The notes: a model not told the origin generated them from the letters alone. Numbered from the stretch's first letter, positions 32,361-41,458 are shown. The stretch: DNA of 64,000 nucleotides from Aequorivita aurantiaca (GCF_030410135.1 NZ_JAUGQQ010000001.1:1-64000); one strand, 5' to 3'. Made by a program: numbers and translations.

Positions 32361-32694
32361 ACTGAAAACTTGGATGTTCGACATTCTCCAATCCATTGAG
32401 GAAATTGAAAGTTATTTTGAGAAAGAAAAATCTTTGGAACAATATCAAAAGGATCAAAAAACCAAACGTGCCGTTGAAAGAAACCTCGAAATTATTGGAG
32501 AAGCTGTTAACCGAATATTAAAAAAAGAACCCGATTTTAAACTTACCAATTCCCGTAAAATTATTGGCACACGAAACATAATTATCCATAATTATGATTT
32601 TATTTCGGATGATTTGATTTGGAGTATAATTACGCAATATCTTCCCGATTTAAAGAAGGAAGTCAAACTATATTTAAACGAATCTAAAAAATAA
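32350..32694 (+). CDS. HEPN-domain toxin (DUF86/HepT family)
   Basis: The product is 114 residues from ATG 32350. It is an all-helical DUF86 protein with the RNase motif RX4H at RNIIIHNY and the preceding conserved RAVERNLEIIGEAVNRI helix. Such toxins cleave RNA when not AMPylated by MNT. Its stop TAA (32692-32694) shares one base with the ATG of the acyl-CoA dehydrogenase gene, so that metabolic gene is translationally linked to the toxin-antitoxin pair. Confidence 0.88.
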   Translation: MDIELKTWMFDILQSIEEIESYFEKEKSLEQYQKDQKTKRAVERNLEIIGEAVNRILKKEPDFKLTNSRKIIGTRNIIIHNYDFISDDLIWSIITQYLPDLKKEVKLYLNESKK

Positions 32695-33872
32695 TGAAAC
32701 CAGACCTATTCGAAGCCCCAGATTATTATAATCTTGACGAATTACTTTCCGATGAACATAAATTGGTGCGCCAAGCAGCCCGCGATTGGGTGAAGCGCGA
32801 CGTATCTCCCATTATAGAAGAATACGCACAAAAGGCAGAATTTCCAAACCAAATTATTAAAGGCCTTGCCGAAATTGGCGCTTTTGGCCCGTATATTCCC
32901 GAGGAATATGGAGGTGCTGGACTTGACCAAATTTCTTACGGTTTGATTATGCAGGAAATTGAGCGCGGCGATAGCGGTGTTCGCAGTACGGCTTCGGTTC
33001 AGTCTTCATTGGTGATGTACCCCATTTGGAAATATGGCAATGAGGAACAGCGTAAAAAATATTTACCGAAGCTGGCATCCGGCGAATGGATGGGCTGTTT
33101 CGGATTGACAGAGCCGGACCACGGCAGTAATCCGGGCGGAATGACCACCAACTTTAAAGACAAAGGCGACCACTATCTTTTGAATGGCGCCAAAATGTGG
33201 ATAAGCAACGCGCCTTTTGCGCAAGTGGCGGTAGTTTGGGCGAAAAACGAGGAAGGTAGAATCCATGGCTTGATTGTAGAACGAGGAATGGAAGGTTTTT
33301 CCACACCGGAAACACACAATAAATGGTCGCTACGTGCTTCGGCAACCGGCGAGCTTATTTTTGATAATGTAAAAGTGCCGAAGGAAAATTTACTTCCAAA
33401 TAAATCTGGGTTGGGTGCGCCGCTTGGCTGTTTGGATTCCGCCCGTTATGGAATTGCTTGGGGCGTAATTGGTGCCGCGATGGATTGTTACGACACCGCG
33501 CTTCGTTATTCAAAAGAACGGATTCAATTCGGAAAACCGATTGGGCAATTCCAACTTCAGCAGAAAAAATTGGCCGAAATGATTACTGAAATCACGAAAG
33601 CGCAATTGCTTACTTGGCGTTTGGGAGTTTTAAGAAATGAGGGAAAGGCAACTTCCGCCCAGATTTCCATGGCAAAAAGAAACAATGTTGAAATGGCGAT
33701 AAACATTGCCCGCGAAGCACGGCAAATATTAGGCGGAATGGGAATTACAGGCGAATACAGCATTATGCGCCACAGCATGAATCTTGAAAGCGTGATTACT
33801 TACGAAGGCACGCACGACATTCATTTATTGATTACCGGACTTGATATTACTGGGCTGAACGCTATTCAGTAA
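32694..33872 (+). CDS. Acyl-CoA dehydrogenase, glutaryl-CoA dehydrogenase-like
   Basis: The product is 392 residues. N-terminal helical, middle beta and C-terminal helical ACAD domains are present, with GCFGLTEPDHGSNPGGM, the flavin-binding WISNAPFAQ region, and the catalytic glutamate in VITYEGTHDIH. The close match of the segment SGVRSTASVQSSLVMYPIW and of YEGTHDIH to glutaryl-CoA dehydrogenases suggests the lysine/tryptophan catabolic enzyme that makes crotonyl-CoA. Its start overlaps the toxin stop. A terminator follows. Confidence 0.85.
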   Translation: MKPDLFEAPDYYNLDELLSDEHKLVRQAARDWVKRDVSPIIEEYAQKAEFPNQIIKGLAEIGAFGPYIPEEYGGAGLDQISYGLIMQEIERGDSGVRSTASVQSSLVMYPIWKYGNEEQRKKYLPKLASGEWMGCFGLTEPDHGSNPGGMTTNFKDKGDHYLLNGAKMWISNAPFAQVAVVWAKNEEGRIHGLIVERGMEGFSTPETHNKWSLRASATGELIFDNVKVPKENLLPNKSGLGAPLGCLDSARYGIAWGVIGAAMDCYDTALRYSKERIQFGKPIGQFQLQQKKLAEMITEITKAQLLTWRLGVLRNEGKATSAQISMAKRNNVEMAINIAREARQILGGMGITGEYSIMRHSMNLESVITYEGTHDIHLLITGLDITGLNAIQ

Positions 33873-33894
33873 ATTAGAAAATGTTTAATAATTT

Positions 33895-33927
33895 AAAAAG
33901 GCTTCACTAATTTGAAGCCTTTTTTTG
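33895..33927 (+). terminator. Intrinsic terminator after the acyl-CoA dehydrogenase gene
   Basis: A 12-bp stem (33895-33906 with 33913-33924, CTAATT loop) ends in a T run. Confidence 0.85.
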
Positions 33928-33967
33928 TTTCTGATGCAAATTGTATCTTTCAGCAAATAATTGAATA

Positions 33968-34864
33968 ATGTCCTCGCGAACCCGAATGTCCCGTGCCTAT
34001 AATGCCGCTCGCCGCGTTACCTTTAACGATGATTCAAAGTTTATAATATTCAGCGATTGCCATCGTGGCGACAACAGTTTTGCCGATGATTTTGCGAACA
34101 ACCGCAACATTTACTTTCACGCGTTGCAGGATTACTATAAAAACGGATTTACGTATTGCGAAGTGGGAGACGGCGATGAACTTTGGGAGAATCTTTTTTT
34201 TAAGGATATTTTTGAGGCTCACCAAAATGTGTATGCGTTGATGAAACTTTTTTACGCTGAAAACAGATTGTTGCGGGTAGTGGGGAATCACGATATGGTT
34301 TATTTGAATCAAAATTTTGTTGAGAAAAATCTTTTCACCTATTTCGATAAAATAACCAATAAGGAAGCGCCACTTTTCCCCGGAATTAAATTTACTGAAG
34401 GATTAATTCTGGAGCACGAAACAACAGGGCAGGAAATCTTTATGATGCACGGCCACCAGGCGGATTGGATGAATTACGTAGGTTGGAAATTCAACAGGTT
34501 TATGGTGAGGGCACTGTGGCGGCAACTTCAGATTTTTGGAATCGGGGATCCCACGAGCCCCGCAAAAAATTACAAAGAATTAATAAAAGTCGAAAGACGA
34601 ACCAAACGCTGGATAGTTGAAAACAAAAACATTTTCACCATTACCGGCCACACGCATCGACCCCGATTTCCGGAGCCGGGAGAAATTGCCTTTTTTAACG
34701 ATGGAAGCTGCGTACATCCGCGAAGCATCACCGGTTTAGAAATTGAGAAAGGAGAGATTTCATTAATAAAATGGCATATTTCCACCACCGAGGATGGCAT
34801 TCTAAAAGTAGGCCGCGTATTGTTGGAAGGCCCACAGAAATTAATCGATTATAAAACCGAATGA
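33968..34864 (+). CDS. Calcineurin-like metallophosphoesterase
   Basis: The product is 298 residues. The dimetal motifs are in order: FSDCHRGDN, GDGDELWEN, GNHDMV, HGHQADW and TGHTHRPRF. This resembles the UDP-2,3-diacylglucosamine hydrolase / MPPE group. The N-terminal RMSRAYNAARRVTFNDDSKF precedes the catalytic core with no signal peptide. The true substrate is unknown. It is monocistronic and followed by a lipoprotein-like SGNH hydrolase gene 36 nt later. Confidence 0.88.
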   Translation: MSSRTRMSRAYNAARRVTFNDDSKFIIFSDCHRGDNSFADDFANNRNIYFHALQDYYKNGFTYCEVGDGDELWENLFFKDIFEAHQNVYALMKLFYAENRLLRVVGNHDMVYLNQNFVEKNLFTYFDKITNKEAPLFPGIKFTEGLILEHETTGQEIFMMHGHQADWMNYVGWKFNRFMVRALWRQLQIFGIGDPTSPAKNYKELIKVERRTKRWIVENKNIFTITGHTHRPRFPEPGEIAFFNDGSCVHPRSITGLEIEKGEISLIKWHISTTEDGILKVGRVLLEGPQKLIDYKTE

Positions 34865-34900
34865 TATTTTTCAGCGTAAATCTTTAAATCTTTACCAATA

Positions 34901-35593
34901 ATGATAAACGGAAAACTATTACTCCTGCTATTAACATTGACATCCCTATCCTGCGGAATTTCAAAACCCGAGGTCATTGCAGAAAATATAACCCAGAAAT
35001 ATCTTGCTCTCGGCGACAGTTATACCATTGGCGAAAGTGTTTGTGGCCATTGTAATTATCCAAAACAGCTTACGGATAGCTTAAACAATGTTTTAAAGGC
35101 AAAAACATCCGTAAAAATAATTGCCAAAACAGGTTGGACAACCACAGATTTGTTGGGTGCGATTGCTGCTGAAAATCCTCCAAAAGATTATGATTTGGTT
35201 ACGCTGCTCATTGGCGTAAACAACCAATACCAAGGAAAATCGTTTTCGGTTTACGAAGAGGAATTCCCCAAATTACTGGATATGGCCATTGCTTTCGCCA
35301 AAGGAAAAAATGAAAATGTTATCGTGCTTTCCATTCCGGACTATGCCTTTACCCCTTTCGGACAAAAATCTGGGAAAGGTGAAAAGATTACTTCGGAATT
35401 AAAACGATATAATGCTTTTGCGGAAAGGATTTCAAAAGAAAAAAACGTCCATTTTGAAAACATTACCCCGATAACGCAACAAGGTTTGGAAAACCCAAAA
35501 TTGGTTGCTTCTGATGGTTTGCATCCTTCTGCGGAAGCTTATAAAAAATTTGTTGAAAATATATTCCAAAAGGCTGCGGAAATTCTCCGTTAA
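34901..35593 (+). CDS. SGNH/GDSL-family hydrolase lipoprotein
   Basis: The product is 230 residues. The N-terminus LLLLLLTLTSLSC is a lipoprotein signal with cysteine at about residue 18. The SGNH blocks are present: block I YLALGDSYTIGES, block II KTGWTTTD, block III LIGVNNQYQG, and block V ASDGLHPSAEAY with the catalytic Asp-His. It is probably an esterase in the periplasm or outer membrane. It ends 4 nt into the convergent ferredoxin gene. Confidence 0.9.
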   Translation: MINGKLLLLLLTLTSLSCGISKPEVIAENITQKYLALGDSYTIGESVCGHCNYPKQLTDSLNNVLKAKTSVKIIAKTGWTTTDLLGAIAAENPPKDYDLVTLLIGVNNQYQGKSFSVYEEEFPKLLDMAIAFAKGKNENVIVLSIPDYAFTPFGQKSGKGEKITSELKRYNAFAERISKEKNVHFENITPITQQGLENPKLVASDGLHPSAEAYKKFVENIFQKAAEILR

Positions 35594-35919
35594 ACTTCGG
35601 GGGCGAGCTCAACTTCCAAACCGTTAAGTTCTTCCTTTATAAAAATTTGACAACCAAGCCTACTGTTTTCTTTTACATTAAATGCTTCGGAAAGCATCAA
35701 ATCTTCGTCATAGCTCATTTTGGGAAGTTCGTGATTGCTTAAAATGTAACATTGACAAGAGGCGCACATCGCCATTCCGCCGCAAATACCAATGGTTCCT
35801 TCGGGTGCCAACTCGTATGACCGGACAATTTCCATCAAATTCATATTCATATCCGTTGGAGCGTCAACCTCGTGGATGACGCCTTCACGATCAATGATTT
35901 TTATTTTGATGTCGTTCAT
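35590..35919 (-). CDS. 2Fe-2S ferredoxin
   Basis: The product is 109 residues. The cluster ligands are C in GICGGMAMCASCQCYI (CX5CX2C) and the last C in SRLGCQIF. This is the vertebrate/adrenodoxin-like ferredoxin type. It is last gene of an Fe-S/electron transfer operon, after the pyridine-nucleotide oxidoreductase (41-nt gap), its likely reductase. Confidence 0.93.
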   Translation of the reverse strand: MNDIKIKIIDREGVIHEVDAPTDMNMNLMEIVRSYELAPEGTIGICGGMAMCASCQCYILSNHELPKMSYDEDLMLSEAFNVKENSRLGCQIFIKEELNGLEVELAPEV

Positions 35920-35960
35920 AAAGTATTATGAGTTGAAAGGTTTATGAGTTGATGGCGCTT

Positions 35961-37013
35961 TTAATCAATTGATTTTACAACTGCTTTTGGCGCCTCTTTT
36001 TTACTTCCGTCAAAGCCTTCCACGCCGCCAACGGTGGTATATTTCATTACATATCTTTTCTCCGGAAAAATACGTTGGAACGCGCTTTGGCACATTAAAG
36101 TTGCCTCGTGAAAACCGCAAAGAATCAACTTCAATTTTCCGGGATAGGTGTTCACATCCCCAATGGCGTAAATTCCGGGAATATTGGTTTGATAATCCAA
36201 AGTATTATCAACCTTAATTGCATTTTTTTCAATTTCAAGTCCCCAATCGGCGATCGGGCCAAGTTTTGGCGCTAAACCGAACAATGGAATAAAATGCTCG
36301 CATTCCCTATTGAAAACTTCTGCGCCCTGTTTAATGACAACTTCCTCAAGTTGATTTCTTCCAACAAGACCCACGACTTCGGCCGGCGTAATCAATTCAA
36401 TTTTACCGATGTTTTTCAGTTCCTGAACTTTTTCAACACTATCCAAAGCGCCGCGGAATTCATTTCTTCTGTGAATTAGCGTCACACTTTTTGCAACATT
36501 CGTAAGGAAAATACTCCAATCCAATGCCGAATCGCCACCTCCGGAAATAACCACATTTTTGTTTCGATATAATTCCGGATCGCGAATGATATATTCCACA
36601 CCCTTGTCCTCAAAGTCCGAAAGATTTGTAATGGGTGGTTTTCGGGGTTCAAAACTTCCCAAACCGCCTGCAATTGCTACTATTGGGGCGTGGTGTTTTG
36701 TGCCTTTGTCCGTGGTTACAATAAAGGAACCATCGTTTAATTTTTCAATTGTATCGGCACGTTCGCCCAATGTAAAGCCTGGTTGGAAAGGCTCAATCTG
36801 CTTCATGAGATTGTTTACCAAATCGCCCGCAAGAATTTCGGGAAATGCCGGGATATCGTATATAGGTTTTTTGGGATATATTTCCGCACACTGCCCACCA
36901 GGTTGCGGAAGCGCATCAATTAAATGACATTTCAATTTCAATAATCCTGCCTCAAAAACAGCGAAAAGCCCTGTGGGACCCGCACCAATAATGAGAATAT
37001 CTGTTTTAATCAT
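35961..37013 (-). CDS. Thioredoxin-reductase-like ferredoxin-NADP reductase
   Basis: The product is 350 residues. FAD-binding GAGPTGLFAVFEAGLL, an NAD(P)-binding site with SGGGDSALDWSIFL and the C-terminal YAIGDVNTYPGKLKLILC are visible. The redox-active CxxC of true thioredoxin reductases is absent. Proteins of this type (YumC-like) reduce ferredoxin, and the adjacent 2Fe-2S ferredoxin gene supports that role. It is preceded by nifU-like and mrp genes. Confidence 0.9.
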   Translation of the reverse strand: MIKTDILIIGAGPTGLFAVFEAGLLKLKCHLIDALPQPGGQCAEIYPKKPIYDIPAFPEILAGDLVNNLMKQIEPFQPGFTLGERADTIEKLNDGSFIVTTDKGTKHHAPIVAIAGGLGSFEPRKPPITNLSDFEDKGVEYIIRDPELYRNKNVVISGGGDSALDWSIFLTNVAKSVTLIHRRNEFRGALDSVEKVQELKNIGKIELITPAEVVGLVGRNQLEEVVIKQGAEVFNRECEHFIPLFGLAPKLGPIADWGLEIEKNAIKVDNTLDYQTNIPGIYAIGDVNTYPGKLKLILCGFHEATLMCQSAFQRIFPEKRYVMKYTTVGGVEGFDGSKKEAPKAVVKSID

Positions 37014-37081
37014 GAGAAAATTTCTCTTTTTTTAAGTTCAAAAATTTGGGTGGAGATTGACATAAGGAATGACGATTGCAC

Positions 37082-37324
37082 TTATTGGGAAATGCTGACC
37101 ACCCTTTCAATTTGTGGAGCGTATTTTTTGATGGTCATTTCCACACCGCTCTTCAACGTCATTTGGTTAATGGAACAACCAACGCAAGCTCCTTTGAGCT
37201 GTACATTCACAATTTTTTCATCTACGATCGAGACCAAAGCGATATCTCCTCCATCATTCTGAAGAAAAGGACGAATTTCTTCTAAGGCCTCCTCCACTTT
37301 TATTATAAGTTCCGGTGTAGTCAT
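37082..37324 (-). CDS. NifU C-terminal-domain Fe-S cluster carrier
   Basis: The product is 80 residues and consists of only the NifU-C domain: VEEALEEIRPFLQNDGGDIA and the cluster-binding pair in KGACVGCSINQMTLK. Such proteins carry or transfer a 4Fe-4S cluster. It is 1 nt downstream of mrp and upstream of the ferredoxin reductase, so the operon combines cluster delivery with electron transfer. Confidence 0.92.
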   Translation of the reverse strand: MTTPELIIKVEEALEEIRPFLQNDGGDIALVSIVDEKIVNVQLKGACVGCSINQMTLKSGVEMTIKKYAPQIERVVSISQ

Positions 37325-37325
37325 A

Positions 37326-38465
37326 TTATTTTTTTACGGCGCTGCAACCTGCCATTGTTGTAATTTTTATAGCTTCGGTGGGCGGGAGATTTTCATTTCG
37401 TCGTACCGTTTCTTCCACCACATTTCTTGTAATTGTTTCAAATGCTTCCTCAATTTGGGTTGCCGTCTGTAATGCAGCCGGTCTTCCCGCATCGCCCGCT
37501 TCACGAATGCTTTGCACCAATGGCACCTCGCCTAAAAATGGCACTTCCAAATCTTCCGCTAAATGTTTAGCGCCCTCTTTTCCAAATATGTAATATCTGT
37601 TTTCCGGAAGTTCGGCCGGCGTGAAATAGGCCATATTCTCTATAATACCCAACACGGGAACATCAATATTTTCTTGTCTAAACATCGCTACCCCTTTACG
37701 AGCATCCGCCAAGGCAACATTTTGTGGCGTACTAACTACAACGGCACCAGTAATTGGCAACGATTGCATAATACTCAAATGGATATCCCCGGTTCCGGGC
37801 GGAAGATCGATCAACATAAAATCCAATTCGCCCCAGGCTGCATCAAATATTAATTGATTTAAAGCTTTGGCAGCCATCGGGCCTCGCCAAATTACGGCCT
37901 GGTCCGGCTGGGTGAAAAATCCAATGGAAAGGATTTTAATGCCATAATTTTCAATGGGTTTCATTTTACTTTTGCCTCCAAAGTTTACCGAAAGCGGCTT
38001 TTCCATCGCCACATCAAACATAATCGGGATTGATGGCCCGTAAATATCGGCATCCAAAATACCGACTTTGAATCCCATTTTTGATAGGGATACCGCCAAA
38101 TTTGCCGTAACAGTAGATTTCCCGACGCCTCCTTTTCCGGAGGCAACAGCAATTATATTTTGAATTCCGGGAATTGGTTTTCCTTTAATTAAATTTGGGT
38201 TTTGTGGTTTTGCGGGAGCTTCCACTTTAATATTTACTTGCACTTTTGCATTGGGATCCACTTTTTCATGAATGGTTTTTATAACATCTGCCTCGACCCT
38301 TTTCTTTATGTGAAGTGCTGGCGTGGAAAGTTTCAAATCCACAATAATTTCATCAGCGAACGTAACAACATTTTGAACCGCACCGCTCTCTACCATATTT
38401 CTTCCTTCACCGGAAACCGTAATAGTTTTAAGTGCTGAAAGAATTTCTTGTTTTGAAATGCTCAT
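37326..38465 (-). CDS. mrp: Mrp/NBP35-family Fe-S cluster carrier ATPase
   Basis: The product is 379 residues. An N-terminal MIP18/DUF59-like domain (about 1-95) is followed by the P-loop NTPase with the deviant Walker A VASGKGGVGKSTVTANLAVS. The domain continues with GILDADIYGPSIPIM and LIDLPPGTGDIHLS. It assembles or delivers Fe-S clusters to apoproteins. It is the first gene of the mrp-nifU-FNR-ferredoxin operon; a TATATTTG -7 element lies at 38500-38507 on its strand. Confidence 0.93.
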   Translation of the reverse strand: MSISKQEILSALKTITVSGEGRNMVESGAVQNVVTFADEIIVDLKLSTPALHIKKRVEADVIKTIHEKVDPNAKVQVNIKVEAPAKPQNPNLIKGKPIPGIQNIIAVASGKGGVGKSTVTANLAVSLSKMGFKVGILDADIYGPSIPIMFDVAMEKPLSVNFGGKSKMKPIENYGIKILSIGFFTQPDQAVIWRGPMAAKALNQLIFDAAWGELDFMLIDLPPGTGDIHLSIMQSLPITGAVVVSTPQNVALADARKGVAMFRQENIDVPVLGIIENMAYFTPAELPENRYYIFGKEGAKHLAEDLEVPFLGEVPLVQSIREAGDAGRPAALQTATQIEEAFETITRNVVEETVRRNENLPPTEAIKITTMAGCSAVKK

Positions 38466-38656
38466 TTTTAAGTATAATATTTAGATTGATTCTAAAGTGC
38501 AAATATAGTAAAAAAGTATGCAGCAGTCAGTATTCAGTAAGTAGTATGTTTGGTTGAAAATATTTGCTTTTACTCAAAAATATTTCAAAAAATGAGGAAA
38601 TTAAAAATTCAAAAATTATAGGCGAAGATTGAATTGGAACTTGAAACTTATTCTCT

Positions 38657-38983
38657 TTATAAAAGCTCATTCATCGGGTCCCAAAAATGCTTCTCAAAAT
38701 TTTGGATTTGGTTGTTAACCACTTCAATTCCTTCGTTTTCCAAAAGCTGTTGCATTAAGTTTGTACCTTGGAAATGATGTTTACCGGTAAGCAAACCATT
38801 CCGATTTACGACACGATGGGCGGGTATTTCACTTTTTGAGCAACCATTCATAGCCCACCCCACCATTCGCGCGCTTCCTTTGGCACCCAAATAATTGGCT
38901 ATAGCGCCGTAGGAGGTAACTTTTCCGAAAGGAATCTGCGCCGCAACCTTATATACCTGTTGAAAAAAACCTTCGTTAGCCAT
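38657..38983 (-). CDS. Alkyltransferase-like (ATL) protein, MGMT family
   Basis: The product is 108 residues. The MGMT DNA-binding fold is present (IPFGKVTSYGAIANYLGAKG; GWAMNGCS). The acceptor cysteine in the PCHRV motif is replaced, reading IPAHRVVNRNGLLTG. ATL proteins with this change bind O6-alkylguanine without repairing it and pass it to nucleotide excision repair. It lies 2 nt downstream of a LysE-type transporter gene, a pairing without obvious logic. Confidence 0.88.
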   Translation of the reverse strand: MANEGFFQQVYKVAAQIPFGKVTSYGAIANYLGAKGSARMVGWAMNGCSKSEIPAHRVVNRNGLLTGKHHFQGTNLMQQLLENEGIEVVNNQIQNFEKHFWDPMNELL

Positions 38984-38985
38984 GG

Positions 38986-39612
38986 TTATAACTTCCTTAA
39001 AATTTTCAATAAGGTAATAACAGAAATGGCCGCAGTAACAAAGCCAATCACATAGTTCATGTTTAAGCTAAGCTTGCGTGAATGTTCCTTGGGTCTAAAA
39101 AATTGAACATATAAGGCTAGGCTCGCATAAGTGCCAATTCCGGAAGCTATGACAGCCAACCACAATTCCGGTTGCGCAAATGTAAACGCACCAAAGGCGG
39201 CAAATGTAATGCTGAGATAAATCCAATATGGGATGGGGAGAATGTTAAGAACAGCAATAAAAATTCCCAAAAAAAAACGGTTCCGTTTGGAATTTTCAGT
39301 GTGATCGGGGATTTCCCTGCGCGTATCCTTTGCAATCAATAAAAAGTATATTGTGAGACTTATAAAAATGCCCAAAGCAACTTTCTGAAGCATGCTCACC
39401 ACATCGGGATGTTGCCCAATGTAGCGGGCGAGTAAAAGCGCAATATAGGTTTGGAGCATTACTGTGATGCAAACGCCCATCGAAAAAAGAAAGCCTCTTT
39501 TTCTACCTTCTTTCATACTTATTTTTGCGGCATACATATTTATTAGTCCCGGAGGAAGGACGCCAATAAAAGCACCTAAAAACCCGATAAGTAAATTGTA
39601 AAAAACTGACAT
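38986..39612 (-). CDS. LysE-family transporter
   Basis: The product is 208 residues with six hydrophobic segments. The family features are the N-terminal GFLGAFIGVLPPGLINMYAA, the internal GRKRGFLFSMGVCI and a second half around LGIFIAVLNILPIPYWIYLS. Members export amino acids or other small compounds from the cytoplasm. It is first gene of a two-gene unit with the ATL gene. Confidence 0.85.
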   Translation of the reverse strand: MSVFYNLLIGFLGAFIGVLPPGLINMYAAKISMKEGRKRGFLFSMGVCITVMLQTYIALLLARYIGQHPDVVSMLQKVALGIFISLTIYFLLIAKDTRREIPDHTENSKRNRFFLGIFIAVLNILPIPYWIYLSITFAAFGAFTFAQPELWLAVIASGIGTYASLALYVQFFRPKEHSRKLSLNMNYVIGFVTAAISVITLLKILRKL

Positions 39613-39651
39613 TTTGTGGGTGTATGTTTCTGTGAATATACTGAATTCTCT

Positions 39652-40326
39652 TTAATGAAATTTAAACCGAATGTAAGTTATCTTCTTTCCAATCTGCAGA
39701 TATTGCTGTTCATAATAGGTTTGGATATTGGTCACGGCTTCCGGCGCGCCTTCACTTCCATAGACATCGTGATGCGCATATTCAACAATTTCGCCTAGGC
39801 CATGCAACAGCCCGAGGGTATAGCCGTGCATAAACTCACTATCGGTTTTGAGGTGGATATACCCTTCCGGTTTTAATATCTTTTTATACTTTTTAAGAAA
39901 ATCCTGATTGGTCAATCGGTGCTTGGTGCGCTTGTATTTTATTTGGGGGTCGGGGAAGGTGATCCAGATTTCGTCCACTTCATTTTCTTCGAAAAGATGG
40001 TCCACAAGTTCAATTTGGGTGCGTAAGAATCCGACATTTTCTAGCTTCTCTTTCAAAGCAATTTTTGCGCCACGCCAAAATCTTGCGCCTTTAATGTCAA
40101 TACCCAAAAAATTAGTTTCAGGATAGGCCTTTGCAAGATTTACCGAATATTCGCCCTTGCCGCAGCCCAGTTCCAAAACCAACGGATTGTTGTTTTTGAA
40201 GAATTCTTTGCGCCAATTTCCTTTCAATTCCACCGCATTGTTTAAAATTTCATCGCGCGAGGGCTGAACAACATTGGAAAAAGTTTCATTTTCCCTAAAG
40301 CGTCTCAATTTATTTTTACTTCCCAA
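39652..40326 (-). CDS. trmB: tRNA (guanine-N7-)-methyltransferase TrmB
   Basis: The product is 224 residues from TTG 40326, where the family start xGSKNKLRRFRENETFSNV begins; a further 15 in-frame codons upstream end at another TTG and lack family similarity. The AdoMet fold shows VLELGCGKGEYSVNLAKAYP, and TFPDPQIKYKRTKHRLT is the tRNA-binding and catalytic region. It methylates G46 of tRNA. It is divergent from the glycosyltransferase gene; the starts are 65 bp apart. Confidence 0.92.
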   Translation of the reverse strand: MGSKNKLRRFRENETFSNVVQPSRDEILNNAVELKGNWRKEFFKNNNPLVLELGCGKGEYSVNLAKAYPETNFLGIDIKGARFWRGAKIALKEKLENVGFLRTQIELVDHLFEENEVDEIWITFPDPQIKYKRTKHRLTNQDFLKKYKKILKPEGYIHLKTDSEFMHGYTLGLLHGLGEIVEYAHHDVYGSEGAPEAVTNIQTYYEQQYLQIGKKITYIRFKFH

Positions 40327-40390
40327 AATTTTAATTTTCGGTAAAATTAAGGAAATATACTCCCGCTGCAATTATTGCTACATTTGTTTT

Positions 40391-41458
40391 ATGACCAAAA
40401 AGAAAACCATCCTGGTTGCGCCATTGCATTGGGGATTAGGCCATGCAACCCGGTGCATTCCAATTATTTCAGCATTGCGGGAATCTGGCTTTGAGGTTAT
40501 TTTGGCCTCCGATGGGGCGGCGCTGCTGCTACTTCAAAAAGAATTCCCCCAATTGGAATATGTGGAATTACCGTCATACAACATCACATATTCGAAAAAC
40601 AAACATTTATTTAAATGGAAATTGTTCACCAACCTTTTTACAATTTTCAATACGATCCTTTCCGAGAAACGAATTGTCCAAAAGCTAGTTGCCGAAGGAA
40701 AAATCCAAGGAATTATCAGCGATAACCGGTTTGGGGTTCGAAGCAAAAGGGTACCTTCGGTTTTTATAACGCATCAACTTAATGTTCTTTCGGGAAGCAC
40801 TACGTATTTAAGCAGCAAAATAAATCAATGGTTTATCAAAAAATTTGATGTTTGTTGGGTGCCGGATACTGAAAACGTGGTCCTAAACTTAAGTGGAAAA
40901 TTAGGTCATTTAACCCACGAGTCATTTCCAATTAAATATATAGGTATCCTAAACCGAATGAAAAAAAGGGAAATTCCAAAATCCATCGATATTTTGGCAT
41001 TAATATCCGGGCCAGAACCGCAACGATCTCTTTTTGAAGAAATGCTCAAACAAACCCTTTGCAAAAGCCGCCAAAGAGTGCTGATGGTTCAGGGAATAGT
41101 AGAGAAGGAGCAAAAAACCCATTATTTCGAAAATATAGAGATAGTAAATTTTTTGACCACCGAATCACTTGAAGAAGCCTTGAACAAAAGTGAGACGGTT
41201 ATTTCCCGATCGGGCTACACGACAATTATGGATTTAGCATCACTTGAAAAAAAGGTTTTTTTCATTCCCACTCCTGGACAATATGAACAGGAATATTTGG
41301 CAAAGCGTTTAAAAAATCTTGGAATTGTCCCGTCCTGCAAACAGCAAAAATTTAAATTGAAAAAATTGAAGAGAATCTCGGTTTTTAGTGGGTTGGAAAA
41401 TATAGCCGTTGAACCCGTGAATTTCCCGGAATTATTTTCCCTTTTCCAAGGTAAATGA
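40391..41458 (+). CDS. GT-B glycosyltransferase, MurG/UDP-GlcNAc transferase-like
   Basis: The product is 355 residues from ATG 40391. The N-terminal half carries APLHWGLGHATRCIPIISAL with the glycine-rich GxGH loop, and the C-terminal half carries ISRSGYTTIMDLASLEKKVF and PTPGQYEQEYLAK, the usual nucleotide-sugar binding region of GT-B enzymes. It is closest to hypothetical 'glycosyltransferase, YfkN/MurG-like' proteins that process cell-surface glycans. The acceptor is unknown. The last 27 nt overlap the convergent histidine kinase gene. Confidence 0.87.
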   Translation: MTKKKTILVAPLHWGLGHATRCIPIISALRESGFEVILASDGAALLLLQKEFPQLEYVELPSYNITYSKNKHLFKWKLFTNLFTIFNTILSEKRIVQKLVAEGKIQGIISDNRFGVRSKRVPSVFITHQLNVLSGSTTYLSSKINQWFIKKFDVCWVPDTENVVLNLSGKLGHLTHESFPIKYIGILNRMKKREIPKSIDILALISGPEPQRSLFEEMLKQTLCKSRQRVLMVQGIVEKEQKTHYFENIEIVNFLTTESLEEALNKSETVISRSGYTTIMDLASLEKKVFFIPTPGQYEQEYLAKRLKNLGIVPSCKQQKFKLKKLKRISVFSGLENIAVEPVNFPELFSLFQGK

